DNA from: an uncultured Lachnospiraceae bacterium | Lineage (GTDB): Bacteria; Bacillota; Clostridia; Lachnospirales; Lachnospiraceae | DNA length: 64,000 nucleotides | Assembly: GCA_947173495.1 (NCBI GenBank) | Contig: CAMWFQ010000018.1 | Coordinates: forward strand, 18,233-82,232 | Direction of reading: 5' to 3' | Shown: piece after piece, positions 43,282 to 50,912 of the stretch | Layout: each line of letters starts with the position of its first letter | Position numbering within the stretch: position 1 is the first letter of the stretch | The notes under the pieces: model-generated | What the model was told of the DNA's origin: nothing | Database searches by the model: none | What the model saw: only the letters and a program-made list of their open reading frames with translations | Made by a program: the position numbers and the translations under genes

Positions 43282-44076
43282 TCACATCCTCGCCTCCATC
43301 AGACTGCTGGAGGAATACCTCCGCAGTCCCCTGTAAAATACCGCCGCCGCCGCGGTCGCAATCAAAATTGTATATAGCAGCACCGCGGCCAGCATCTCTG
43401 CGTCAAATCTTACCACAATATGCACCGGATGATAAACTGCCATTCCCACCGGAATAATAAAATAGAGCAGGAATCTGGAAACTCCCCTGAAAATCCCGTC
43501 CGGATAGGTGGCAAAGCTGATGATTCCCATGGTCAGCTGTCTCCCCAGTATCTCCATACGCACAAACCAGAAAGACAGGCTCCCCAGCAGCAGAGCAAAG
43601 GCCGTAAAAATGACGGTTCCCGTTACAGTGAACAATACAAGAAGAAAAAAACGCCCGATACTGGAACAGAAAAGACTCAGAAGGAGTACTCCGTACAGAA
43701 GATCTCCCACCGCTGAAATATTGGTGGACGAGGTCATCACACCCAGCAAAACATTCTTGGGCTGCACCAGATAAGAATCCAGCTTGCCGCTGATGATAAG
43801 CTCCGGCAGGGAGAACACTCTCGCAAACAGAACATGGGACAGTCCAAAGGAAGCGGCGGTCAGCCCCCACAGCAGCAGAATCTCCCGCATGGTATATCCG
43901 CCCACATCCTTCCTCAACCGAAACAGGACAAACCACTGCACCAGTATGGACGCGTTATTCAGCATCATAAAACAGATATTGGTCAAAAAGGTGACCTTAT
44001 TGATCATCTCCTTCATGATATTGTATTTTATGGAAAGTACACATACCCGAAGCTGGTTTTTAACCGCCGTTGACAT
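43282..44076 (-). CDS. ABC-2 type permease (DUF990 family), second subunit
   Basis: A 264-residue integral membrane protein with about six hydrophobic segments. It has the family pattern LRVCVLSIKYNIMKEMINKV at the N-terminus and ELIISGKLDSYLVQPKNVLLG in the middle, the part that defines COG3694-like permeases. The start at 44076 overlaps the previous gene by 17 bases. With the next two genes it makes a three-gene exporter of unknown substrate. Confidence 0.85.
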   Translation of the reverse strand: MSTAVKNQLRVCVLSIKYNIMKEMINKVTFLTNICFMMLNNASILVQWFVLFRLRKDVGGYTMREILLLWGLTAASFGLSHVLFARVFSLPELIISGKLDSYLVQPKNVLLGVMTSSTNISAVGDLLYGVLLLSLFCSSIGRFFLLVLFTVTGTVIFTAFALLLGSLSFWFVRMEILGRQLTMGIISFATYPDGIFRGVSRFLLYFIIPVGMAVYHPVHIVVRFDAEMLAAVLLYTILIATAAAAVFYRGLRRYSSSSLMEARM

Positions 44077-44851
44077 AGAGCTTCCTAACCCCCTTTCTGT
44101 AGACCAGAAACATAAACGCGCAGCCGGCAGCCAGATACAGCGCCTGCGCCAAAACAATCTCCACCCATTTATCCGCGCTGAAGTCCACGATCAGCTTGGC
44201 CGGTCCATAGCAGACCGTATAGATGGGTGTGAGCTTAAACACCGGCTGTAAGGCAGCCGGAAATATTTCAACGGGAAACATGGTTCCCACTACCAGGATC
44301 AGCTTGTCATACAGCCACTGGAAGGGGTTGGCGTCCTCGATCCAGAAGGAAATCAGGCTGATACATATTTTAAACACTGCATTGATGGTGATTCCCAATA
44401 TCAGGCAAAGTATCATGGCCGGCAGCGTCACGATACGAAAACGGGGGACCGGCCCCACCATCCATGCTCCTATCACTGCCGCAAGTCCGGCGTACATGGG
44501 CAGCCGGATGCTCCATTCGCCGGTATACTTCGCCAGAATATACCAGGTGTAATGATAGGGCTTATTCATCAGATAAGCTATATTGCCGCTGCGGATATCC
44601 ATCGTCACCTGTCTTGCCGCCGCTCCTGCGTTGGATCCGAACCAGATCATCTCCGTCATCATCACGTACCAGATCATCTGCGCTTTCGTATAGCCGGCAA
44701 TCACTTCTTCAGGCGTCCGGTATATATATTCCCAGAGGCGGATAAAAATAAAAATGAATACGAAATAAGCGAAAAATCCCATTGCAATATTTGCCGCATA
44801 CTGAAGGTTTTCCATCAGAACTGACCGATAGATCACCGCATATTTTCTCAT
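44060..44851 (-). CDS. ABC-2 type permease (DUF990 family), first subunit
   Basis: A 263-residue membrane protein with about six segments. DIRSGNIAYLMNKPYHYTWY is the conserved loop of COG4587-like permeases. The start overlaps the ATPase stop (ATGA). It pairs with the permease downstream in a heterodimeric exporter, possibly for antimicrobials, by family. Confidence 0.85.
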   Translation of the reverse strand: MRKYAVIYRSVLMENLQYAANIAMGFFAYFVFIFIFIRLWEYIYRTPEEVIAGYTKAQMIWYVMMTEMIWFGSNAGAAARQVTMDIRSGNIAYLMNKPYHYTWYILAKYTGEWSIRLPMYAGLAAVIGAWMVGPVPRFRIVTLPAMILCLILGITINAVFKICISLISFWIEDANPFQWLYDKLILVVGTMFPVEIFPAALQPVFKLTPIYTVCYGPAKLIVDFSADKWVEIVLAQALYLAAGCAFMFLVYRKGVRKLYVNGG

Positions 44852-45654
44852 GATATCGCCGTCCTCCCTTCCGATTTATAGATTTCCATAATGGTATTTT
44901 CCAGAGAAGAGCCGGATCGATGAAGGTGCTCCATAGAATCATCCAGCACGATTTTACCGGCATTTACAATGATCATCCGGCTGCAGAGCTTCTCGATATC
45001 TCCCACGTCATGGCTGGTGAGAAAAACCGTCGTGTGAAGTTCTTCATTCATCTGCCGGATCAGACTCCGGACACTCTCCTTTACCACCGGATCCAGCCCA
45101 ATGGTAGGCTCATCCAGAAACAATACACTGGGCCTGTGGATCAGCGAAGCTGCAAACTCACACCGGATTCGCTGTCCAAGGGAAAGATTTCGGACCGGCG
45201 TATTGATAAAAGAACTCAGCTCAAAACGCTCCGCCAGCTCTCCGATACGCCTTTGTACCTCGCCATCCGGAATATCATAGATGGCTCCGAAAAACTGAAA
45301 ATTATCATAAGGCGTCAGGTGCGTCCAGAGCTGCTCCTTCTGTCCAAATACCGTCCCAATCCGGTAGGCAAGCTGCTTTCGCTTTTTCGTTGGATCAATG
45401 CCCAGTACCTGCACTTTTCCGCCATCCGGATAAAGGATACCTGTCAGCATCTTAATGGTCGTACTCTTTCCCGCTCCGTTAGGGCCGATAAATGCCAGCA
45501 TCTCTCCTTCTTCCACCTCAAAGGAAATCCTCTCCACCGCTCTGATCTCCTCTGTCTGCGGATGCAGGATCGCCCTGATACTGCCCTTCATTCCCTTTTC
45601 CTTGCGCTTCACGCGAAAGGTCTTCGATAAGTTCTCCACTTTGATTGCCTGCAT
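44848..45654 (-). CDS. ABC transporter ATP-binding protein
   Basis: A 268-residue ATPase. Walker A FIGPNGAGKSTTIKML, Q-loop region FGQKEQLWTHLTPYDN, signature LSLGQRIRCEFAA, Walker B VLFLDEPTIGLD and switch His in FLTSHDVGD are all present. An ATG at 45654 lies 9 bases after GGAGG; one at 45660 is too close. A structured repeat and terminator lie upstream, so the gene probably has its own promoter nearby or is reached by read-through from 46056. Confidence 0.93.
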   Translation of the reverse strand: MQAIKVENLSKTFRVKRKEKGMKGSIRAILHPQTEEIRAVERISFEVEEGEMLAFIGPNGAGKSTTIKMLTGILYPDGGKVQVLGIDPTKKRKQLAYRIGTVFGQKEQLWTHLTPYDNFQFFGAIYDIPDGEVQRRIGELAERFELSSFINTPVRNLSLGQRIRCEFAASLIHRPSVLFLDEPTIGLDPVVKESVRSLIRQMNEELHTTVFLTSHDVGDIEKLCSRMIIVNAGKIVLDDSMEHLHRSGSSLENTIMEIYKSEGRTAIS

Positions 45655-45717
45655 TTTCATTTTCCTCCCCACGGCGTGTTCTTTGATCTCTCATATGCTC
45701 CTCCGTTTCTCCACGGT

Positions 45718-45815
45718 GCGCCACTGCAATCGAGTAGGGAAGGTTTATCTTCCCCTACTCGCCGCGCGGCCCGCATGCTGCGTTAGCAGCAAATTTCCTT
45801 ATGCGGGCCTGCGCA
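45718..45815. repeat. Terminator-associated structured repeat, third complete copy
   Basis: TGCAATCGAGTAGGGAAGGT, CCCTACTCGCCGCGCGGCCC, TGCTGCGTTAGCAGC and ATGCGGGCCTGCGCA follow the same fold as 28301-28390; the last 55 bases are nearly identical. It abuts the T-run of the terminator at 45817-45868. Confidence 0.75.
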
Positions 45816-45816
45816 T

Positions 45817-45868
45817 AAAAAAGAACCGCTCTGCTACATACACCTTCGTGCATATACCATGCGGTTCT
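45817..45868 (-). terminator. Terminator of the 24-residue peptide transcript
   Basis: Minus strand: AGAACCGC and GCGGTTCT enclose a smaller GTATATGCAC-GAAG-GTGTATG hairpin and are followed by six T residues. It ends the transcript that starts near 46050. Confidence 0.7.
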
Positions 45869-45951
45869 CTCTATCTTTACTGATGATTCCCGCATAGCCA
45901 AATAAGACTTTCCGTCTTACGGCCATGCGTTCGGCTGGCTGTGCGCCGCCC

Positions 45952-46026
45952 TCAGGCTGTGACCGTAATCTGAAAAATCTGAAGCATTGAAATCACCATA
46001 AACAGATTTTTGAAACTTTTAAGCAT
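45952..46026 (-). CDS. Micro-ORF, 24-residue hydrophobic peptide
   Basis: An ATG at 46026 lies 8 bases after GGAG. The peptide begins MLKSFKNLFMVISMLQIFQ and ends ITVTA: a basic start and a single hydrophobic helix. A near-perfect promoter lies 30 bases upstream. After the stop, the RNA contains a long paired region (CGCATGGCC..GGCTATGCG, with TAAGAC-GGAAA-GTCTTA inside) and then a terminator. It may be a membrane-active peptide (type I toxin-like), a leader peptide for the ABC exporter downstream, or a small regulatory RNA. No family is recognised with confidence. Confidence 0.5.
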   Translation of the reverse strand: MLKSFKNLFMVISMLQIFQITVTA

Positions 46027-46055
46027 ATTTTTGTCTCCACCGTAAATTTTCAGAT

Positions 46056-46084
46056 ATCATATCACAGCATTTTAAATCTGTCAA
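46056..46084 (-). promoter_or_regulatory. Strong promoter of the micro-ORF transcript
   Basis: TTGACA (46084-46079) and TATGAT (46061-46056) with a 17-base spacer on the minus strand. Two direct repeats of ATAAATTCAGAAAT lie upstream (about 46087-46118). There is no long gene within 380 bases downstream. Confidence 0.75.
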
Positions 46085-46140
46085 ACATAAATTCAGAAAT
46101 AACATAAATTCAGAAATAGTTGACACTGTAACGTTTCGTC

Positions 46141-46287
46141 AGTTACTATTCACGGCCCGGGGGCCGCTCATAGCAACGATTCGGGACGGTATTTGAAGTT
46201 TTGCTGCGCAAAAACCGCCCCTCGCCCCTGAATCATGTTCTCACGGAATGCGCAGTTCAGCGCATTCCTGAGCCGTGAAAAGTAACT
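46141..46287. repeat. 147-bp MITE-like palindromic repeat
   Basis: AGTTACTATTCACGGC at the left end and GCCGTGAAAAGTAACT at the right end are inverted copies with one mismatch. The interior has a GAATGCGC..GCGCATTC hairpin next to TCTCACG. The right end lies 4 bases from the carB stop codon. No ORF inside. Confidence 0.55.
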
Positions 46288-46291
46288 TTCG

Positions 46292-49200
46292 TCACTCCAT
46301 TTTATCGTGGATCTCTCCGTGCAGCTCCTGAAGAGACTTCACCTCGCTGCTCTTATGGGTCTTCAGATAATGAATTCCCTCTGCGGTCACTTTTGCGGCG
46401 GCAATCGTTGTGATATAAGGCACCTTCACCTTAATGGCAGCTTTGCGCAGATAACTGTCGTCATGCACGCTGTCCTTCCCTACCGGGGAATTGATGATCA
46501 GGTCAAAGTCTCCGTTGGTGATCATATCTCCCACATTCGGACGGCCTTCATAAAGCTTCTTTGCCTTAACGGCAGGAATGCCTGCTGCCGTGATCAGATT
46601 ATAAGTTCCTTCCGTGGCTACGATCTGGAATCCGTCCTCCGCCAGGCTTCTTGCCACCTCAACCACTTCATCCTTATCCTTCTTATTGACGGATATGAGC
46701 ACCCTCCCCTCAAGAGGAAGCTTTGACTGCACGGCCTCCTGCGCCTTGAAGAAGGCTTCCCCGTAAGAGCGGGACAAACCGAGCACTTCTCCTGTGGAAC
46801 GCATCTCCGGCCCAAGGATCGGATCTACCTCCGGGAACATGTTAAAAGGGAATACGGCTTCCTTCACACCATAATTGGGAATCACCTGTTCCTTCAGCTT
46901 TGGTACGGGGGAAGGACGTCCTGTCAGCTCCGAAGTGATGATATCCGTTGCCAGCGGCACCATACGGATATTGCAGACCTTGGAAACCAGCGGTACGGTA
47001 CGGGATGCCCTGGGATTTGCCTCCAGTACAAAGACCTTTCCATTCTCAATGGCATACTGCATGTTCATCAGTCCCTTTACATGCATTTCTTCTGCGATCT
47101 TTCTCGTATATTCCTTGATGGTCTCCACACTTTCCGCCGGAATGTGAACAGAAGGAATAATACACGCCGAATCCCCGGAATGGATTCCCGCCAGCTCAAT
47201 GTGCTCCATCACTGCAGGAACAAAGGCATGGCTGCCATCGCTGATGGCATCCGCCTCACATTCCAGCGCATGGTTCAGGAACCGGTCGATCAGAATTGGC
47301 CGATCCGGCGTCACTCCGACCGCGGCGTTCATATATTCCCGCATACTCTCATCATCATAAACCACTTCCATTCCTCTGCCGCCCAGTACATAGGAAGGGC
47401 GGACCATCACCGGATAGCCGATCCCGGCCGCAATGTCAAGCGCTTCCTTTACCGTTGCTGCCATACCGGATTCCGGCATGGGAATTTCCAGCTTCTCCAT
47501 CATGGCGCGGAACTGATCCCGGTCTTCCGCCAGATCGATCACTGCAGGAGAGGTCCCCAGAATCCTGACGCCGTTCTTTTCCAGTTCAGAGGCCAGATTT
47601 AAAGGGGTCTGACCGCCAAACTGGGCGATCACTCCCAGAGGTTTTTCCTTATGATAAATACTCAGCACATCCTCCAGTGTAAGCGGCTCGAAATACAGCT
47701 TATCGGAAGTGTCATAATCCGTAGATACCGTCTCAGGGTTGCAGTTAACGATAATAGTCTCAAAACCCAGCTTTTTCAGCGCCATGGCCGCATGGACACA
47801 GCAATAATCAAATTCAATCCCCTGTCCGATCCGGTTGGGCCCGCCGCCCAGGATCATGATTTTCTCTCTGTCATTGTTTACCGGATTTTTATCCGGCGCA
47901 TTATAAGTGGAGTAGAAATAGGCGCTGTCCTGTGTTCCGCTCACATGAACGCCTTCCCAGGCCTCTTCCACTCCCAGCTCCAGACGCCGCCTGCGGATAT
48001 CATCCTCCGGGACTTCCAGGAGCTGGCTTAAATATTTGTCGGCGAAGCCGTTCTTTTTGGCTGTCACCAGCATTTCATCAGGCAGCATTCCACCCTTTCT
48101 CTGCAGGATCGCCTCCTCTTCCTCCACCAGCTCCTTCATCTGCTCGAGGAAATAAGATTTGACCCTGGTAATTTCATAGATTTCCTCTGTTGTCGCTCCC
48201 TTGCGCAGCGCTTCATACATCAGAAAATGCCGTTCGCTGGAAGGGGTGATCAGTTTGTGGAGCAGTTCTTCCTTCGATAACGCACTGAAATCCTTCACAT
48301 GACCTAACCCGTAACGCCCTGTTTCCAGAGACCGGATGGCTTTCTGCAAGGCTTCCTTGTAGGTCTTTCCGATACTCATGACTTCTCCCACGGCACGCAT
48401 CTGAGTTCCCAGCTTGTCCTCCACACCCTTAAACTTTTCAAACGCCCAGCGGGCAAATTTAATAACCACATAGTCCCCATCCGGCACGTACTTATCTAAC
48501 GTCCCATATTTACCGCAGGGGATGTCCTTTAGCGTCAGACCGGCAGCCAGCATGGGGGAAACCAGCGCAATGGGGAACCCGGTTGCCTTGGATGCCAGAG
48601 CGGAGGAACGGGAAGTCCGGGGATTGATTTCAATGACAATGATTCGGTCTGTCACCGGATCATGGGCAAACTGTACATTCGTACCGCCAATCACCTGCAC
48701 AGATTCTACGATCCGGTATGCCTGCTCCTGAAGCCGCCTCTGGCATTCCTCCGAAATCGTCAGCATGGGAGCGCAGCAGAAGGAATCTCCCGTATGCACT
48801 CCCAGCGGATCGATATTCTCAATAAAGCAGACTGTAATAATGTTATTATCCGCATCACGCACCACTTCCAGTTCCAGCTCTTCCCATCCCAGAATTGACT
48901 CCTCAACCAGAACCTGCCCTACCAGAGATGCCTGCAGTCCCCTGGCGCATACCACCTTCAGCTCTTCCCGGTTATATACCAGACCGCCGCCTGCGCCGCC
49001 CATGGTATATGCCGGCCGCAGAACCACCGGGTACCCCAGCTTTTCCGCAATCGAAAGCGCTTCCTCCACAGAATATGCCACTTCGCTGCGGGCCATCTCG
49101 ATCCCCAGCCCGTTCATTGTCTTTTTGAATTCAATACGGTCTTCTCCCCGCTCAATGGCATCTACCTGTACTCCAATCACTTTTACATGGTACTTATCCA

Positions 49201-49522
49201 GAATACCTGCTTTATTCAGTTCCGCGCACAGATTCAGACCAGACTGCCCTCCCAGATTCGGAAGCAGCGCATCGGGGCGTTCCTTTGCAATGATCTTCTC
49301 CAGCCGCTCTACATTGAGCGGCTCTATATACGTTACATCTGCGGTCTCCGGATCCGTCATAATGGTTGCCGGGTTGGAATTAACAAGCACGATCTCATAT
49401 CCCAGCTTCCGCAGTGCCTTGCAGGCCTGCGTTCCCGAATAGTCAAACTCGCATGCCTGACCGATAATAATCGGCCCCGATCCAATGATCAATACCTTAT
49501 GAATATCTGTTCTGCGTGGCAT
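46292..49522 (-). CDS. carB: Carbamoyl-phosphate synthase large subunit
   Basis: A 1076-residue enzyme of usual full length; the ATG at 49522 follows GGAGG at 7 bases. The two homologous ATP-grasp halves are clear: VLIIGSGPIIIGQACEFDYS in the first and IMILGGGPNRIGQGIEFDYC in the second. GGQSGLNL and GGQTPLNL are paired, and MNMQYAIENGKVFVLEANPR belongs to the second site. The C-terminal MGS-like allosteric domain follows (VLISVNKKDKDEVV, TEGTYNLITAAGIPA). It makes carbamoyl phosphate for pyrimidines and arginine. No carA is adjacent, so the small subunit must be encoded elsewhere. Confidence 0.97.
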   Translation of the reverse strand: MPRRTDIHKVLIIGSGPIIIGQACEFDYSGTQACKALRKLGYEIVLVNSNPATIMTDPETADVTYIEPLNVERLEKIIAKERPDALLPNLGGQSGLNLCAELNKAGILDKYHVKVIGVQVDAIERGEDRIEFKKTMNGLGIEMARSEVAYSVEEALSIAEKLGYPVVLRPAYTMGGAGGGLVYNREELKVVCARGLQASLVGQVLVEESILGWEELELEVVRDADNNIITVCFIENIDPLGVHTGDSFCCAPMLTISEECQRRLQEQAYRIVESVQVIGGTNVQFAHDPVTDRIIVIEINPRTSRSSALASKATGFPIALVSPMLAAGLTLKDIPCGKYGTLDKYVPDGDYVVIKFARWAFEKFKGVEDKLGTQMRAVGEVMSIGKTYKEALQKAIRSLETGRYGLGHVKDFSALSKEELLHKLITPSSERHFLMYEALRKGATTEEIYEITRVKSYFLEQMKELVEEEEAILQRKGGMLPDEMLVTAKKNGFADKYLSQLLEVPEDDIRRRRLELGVEEAWEGVHVSGTQDSAYFYSTYNAPDKNPVNNDREKIMILGGGPNRIGQGIEFDYCCVHAAMALKKLGFETIIVNCNPETVSTDYDTSDKLYFEPLTLEDVLSIYHKEKPLGVIAQFGGQTPLNLASELEKNGVRILGTSPAVIDLAEDRDQFRAMMEKLEIPMPESGMAATVKEALDIAAGIGYPVMVRPSYVLGGRGMEVVYDDESMREYMNAAVGVTPDRPILIDRFLNHALECEADAISDGSHAFVPAVMEHIELAGIHSGDSACIIPSVHIPAESVETIKEYTRKIAEEMHVKGLMNMQYAIENGKVFVLEANPRASRTVPLVSKVCNIRMVPLATDIITSELTGRPSPVPKLKEQVIPNYGVKEAVFPFNMFPEVDPILGPEMRSTGEVLGLSRSYGEAFFKAQEAVQSKLPLEGRVLISVNKKDKDEVVEVARSLAEDGFQIVATEGTYNLITAAGIPAVKAKKLYEGRPNVGDMITNGDFDLIINSPVGKDSVHDDSYLRKAAIKVKVPYITTIAAAKVTAEGIHYLKTHKSSEVKSLQELHGEIHDKME

Positions 49523-49590
49523 AAAATGTCCTCCAATCTTATTCAAACTGTACTTCTGTAACAGGCGCCCGATCAGGTTTGAAAATTGCT

Positions 49591-50901
49591 CTAGGACGCA
49601 TCCTGCAACTCATCAAAAGCTGCCATACATTCATCCACCGTAGCGCCGTTTAACAACTCCCGTACGATCCGGCAGGTATTTCCCCACTGCTCCACCTTCA
49701 ACCCCGCATTAGAGCCCAGCACATAGATGCCCTCCTCAATCCTGTCATTCAGCGGAACCAGGGCAGGAACGCAGTCTGTTTTTATATTTTCAGAAGGCGA
49801 AATCACTCTGTTTATCTCTGTATAAGCCTGAAGCGCTTCATCGGAAGTTATGATATCCAATACCTTCGCCGCATCCTCTCTGTGCTGCGCATTCGCGCCA
49901 ACTCCAAAGCCTGTCATCGGCATTACCGGCATCTGCCCCCGGCTGCTGGGAAATCCGATGACCAGCATCTCAAAATCTGTTTTTCCATATGAGGTTTCTG
50001 TATTTGCCGCCCCCCAGTAAGCCATGACAATGGGGGTTTTCTGCGCCAGAAAATCAGGTCCTTCTCCTTCAATGGCTTCGCTGACTCTGGCCTTTTCAGC
50101 ATCAATATAACCGCAATCAATCAGCTCCTGAAGGAATTCAAAACCGGGGCGCATATAATCGCTGTACCTGGCCTCCCCACTGTTGAGCGCCTCAATCTGC
50201 GTCTCTGTATCTCCCCCATTATACAGATCTGCATAGGCCTGGGCAAACACAAAATTTTCCAGCCACCAGCGGTTCGCCCCCACAGGAGTCTCTACTCCAT
50301 TCTCCCTGAATATCCGACAGCATTCCAAGAACTCCTCCGGTGTATTGGGAAGCGCAATCCCGTATTGATCAAACATATCCTTATTAATAAACAGGCCGTA
50401 AGCTACCACCTCCTGTGGAATCGCTACCAGCTTTCCGTTTACTGTATTTGCAATCCTGATGATCTCGCGCAGATTCCCTGCACTCTCAAGATCTGAAAGA
50501 TCCATCAGCTTTCCCTCTGCTCCCAAAGCCAGAATTGTATCAGGATTGAGCAGGTAAAGATCGTCCATATCATTGCGTGCTCTCTCGAGAATAACATCAT
50601 CATACGTTTTATCCTGATAATCCTCCGCCGTATAGGTTTTATACGCCACACTGACTCCCAGCTTATCTTCCGCCATTGCAATTGTCAGATCTGATGCGCT
50701 TCTTGCGGTGTTTTCCGCATCCGGATCGCTTTTCTCCATAGGGCTGAACAGGTTGACCACCCGTTCTTCCTCTTCCTCCTGAGCAATCAGATTTTTAAGT
50801 TCCTCTTCCTTTCCACAGGAAACCAGTAGTACCAAAAATGCAGCGCACGCCAGACATACTGCTCCCTTTCTTCCGGTTATCTGCTTCTTACTCCTGAACA
50901 T
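49591..50901 (-). CDS. Extracellular solute-binding lipoprotein (family 1)
   Basis: A 436-residue lipoprotein. The signal peptide ends in LVLLVSCGKEE (lipobox Cys). An acidic linker (LIAQEEEEERVV) precedes a sugar-type periplasmic-binding fold with GKLVAIPQEVVAYGLFINKD, FDQYGIALPNTPEEFLECC and a late MTGFGVGANA. The ATG at 50901 has AAAGGA before it; an ATG at 50916 would overlap the kinase stop (ATGA) but lacks a site. No permease is adjacent. With the upstream hybrid kinase it probably forms a nutrient-sensing pair. Confidence 0.85.
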   Translation of the reverse strand: MFRSKKQITGRKGAVCLACAAFLVLLVSCGKEEELKNLIAQEEEEERVVNLFSPMEKSDPDAENTARSASDLTIAMAEDKLGVSVAYKTYTAEDYQDKTYDDVILERARNDMDDLYLLNPDTILALGAEGKLMDLSDLESAGNLREIIRIANTVNGKLVAIPQEVVAYGLFINKDMFDQYGIALPNTPEEFLECCRIFRENGVETPVGANRWWLENFVFAQAYADLYNGGDTETQIEALNSGEARYSDYMRPGFEFLQELIDCGYIDAEKARVSEAIEGEGPDFLAQKTPIVMAYWGAANTETSYGKTDFEMLVIGFPSSRGQMPVMPMTGFGVGANAQHREDAAKVLDIITSDEALQAYTEINRVISPSENIKTDCVPALVPLNDRIEEGIYVLGSNAGLKVEQWGNTCRIVRELLNGATVDECMAAFDELQDAS

Positions 50902-50912
50902 ATTGATTCCTT

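Noticed and set aside
45870..46020. Known riboswitch (cobalamin, c-di-GMP) in the structured leader
   Set aside because: None of the conserved cores I know for those classes is present; only hairpins and a micro-ORF are visible.
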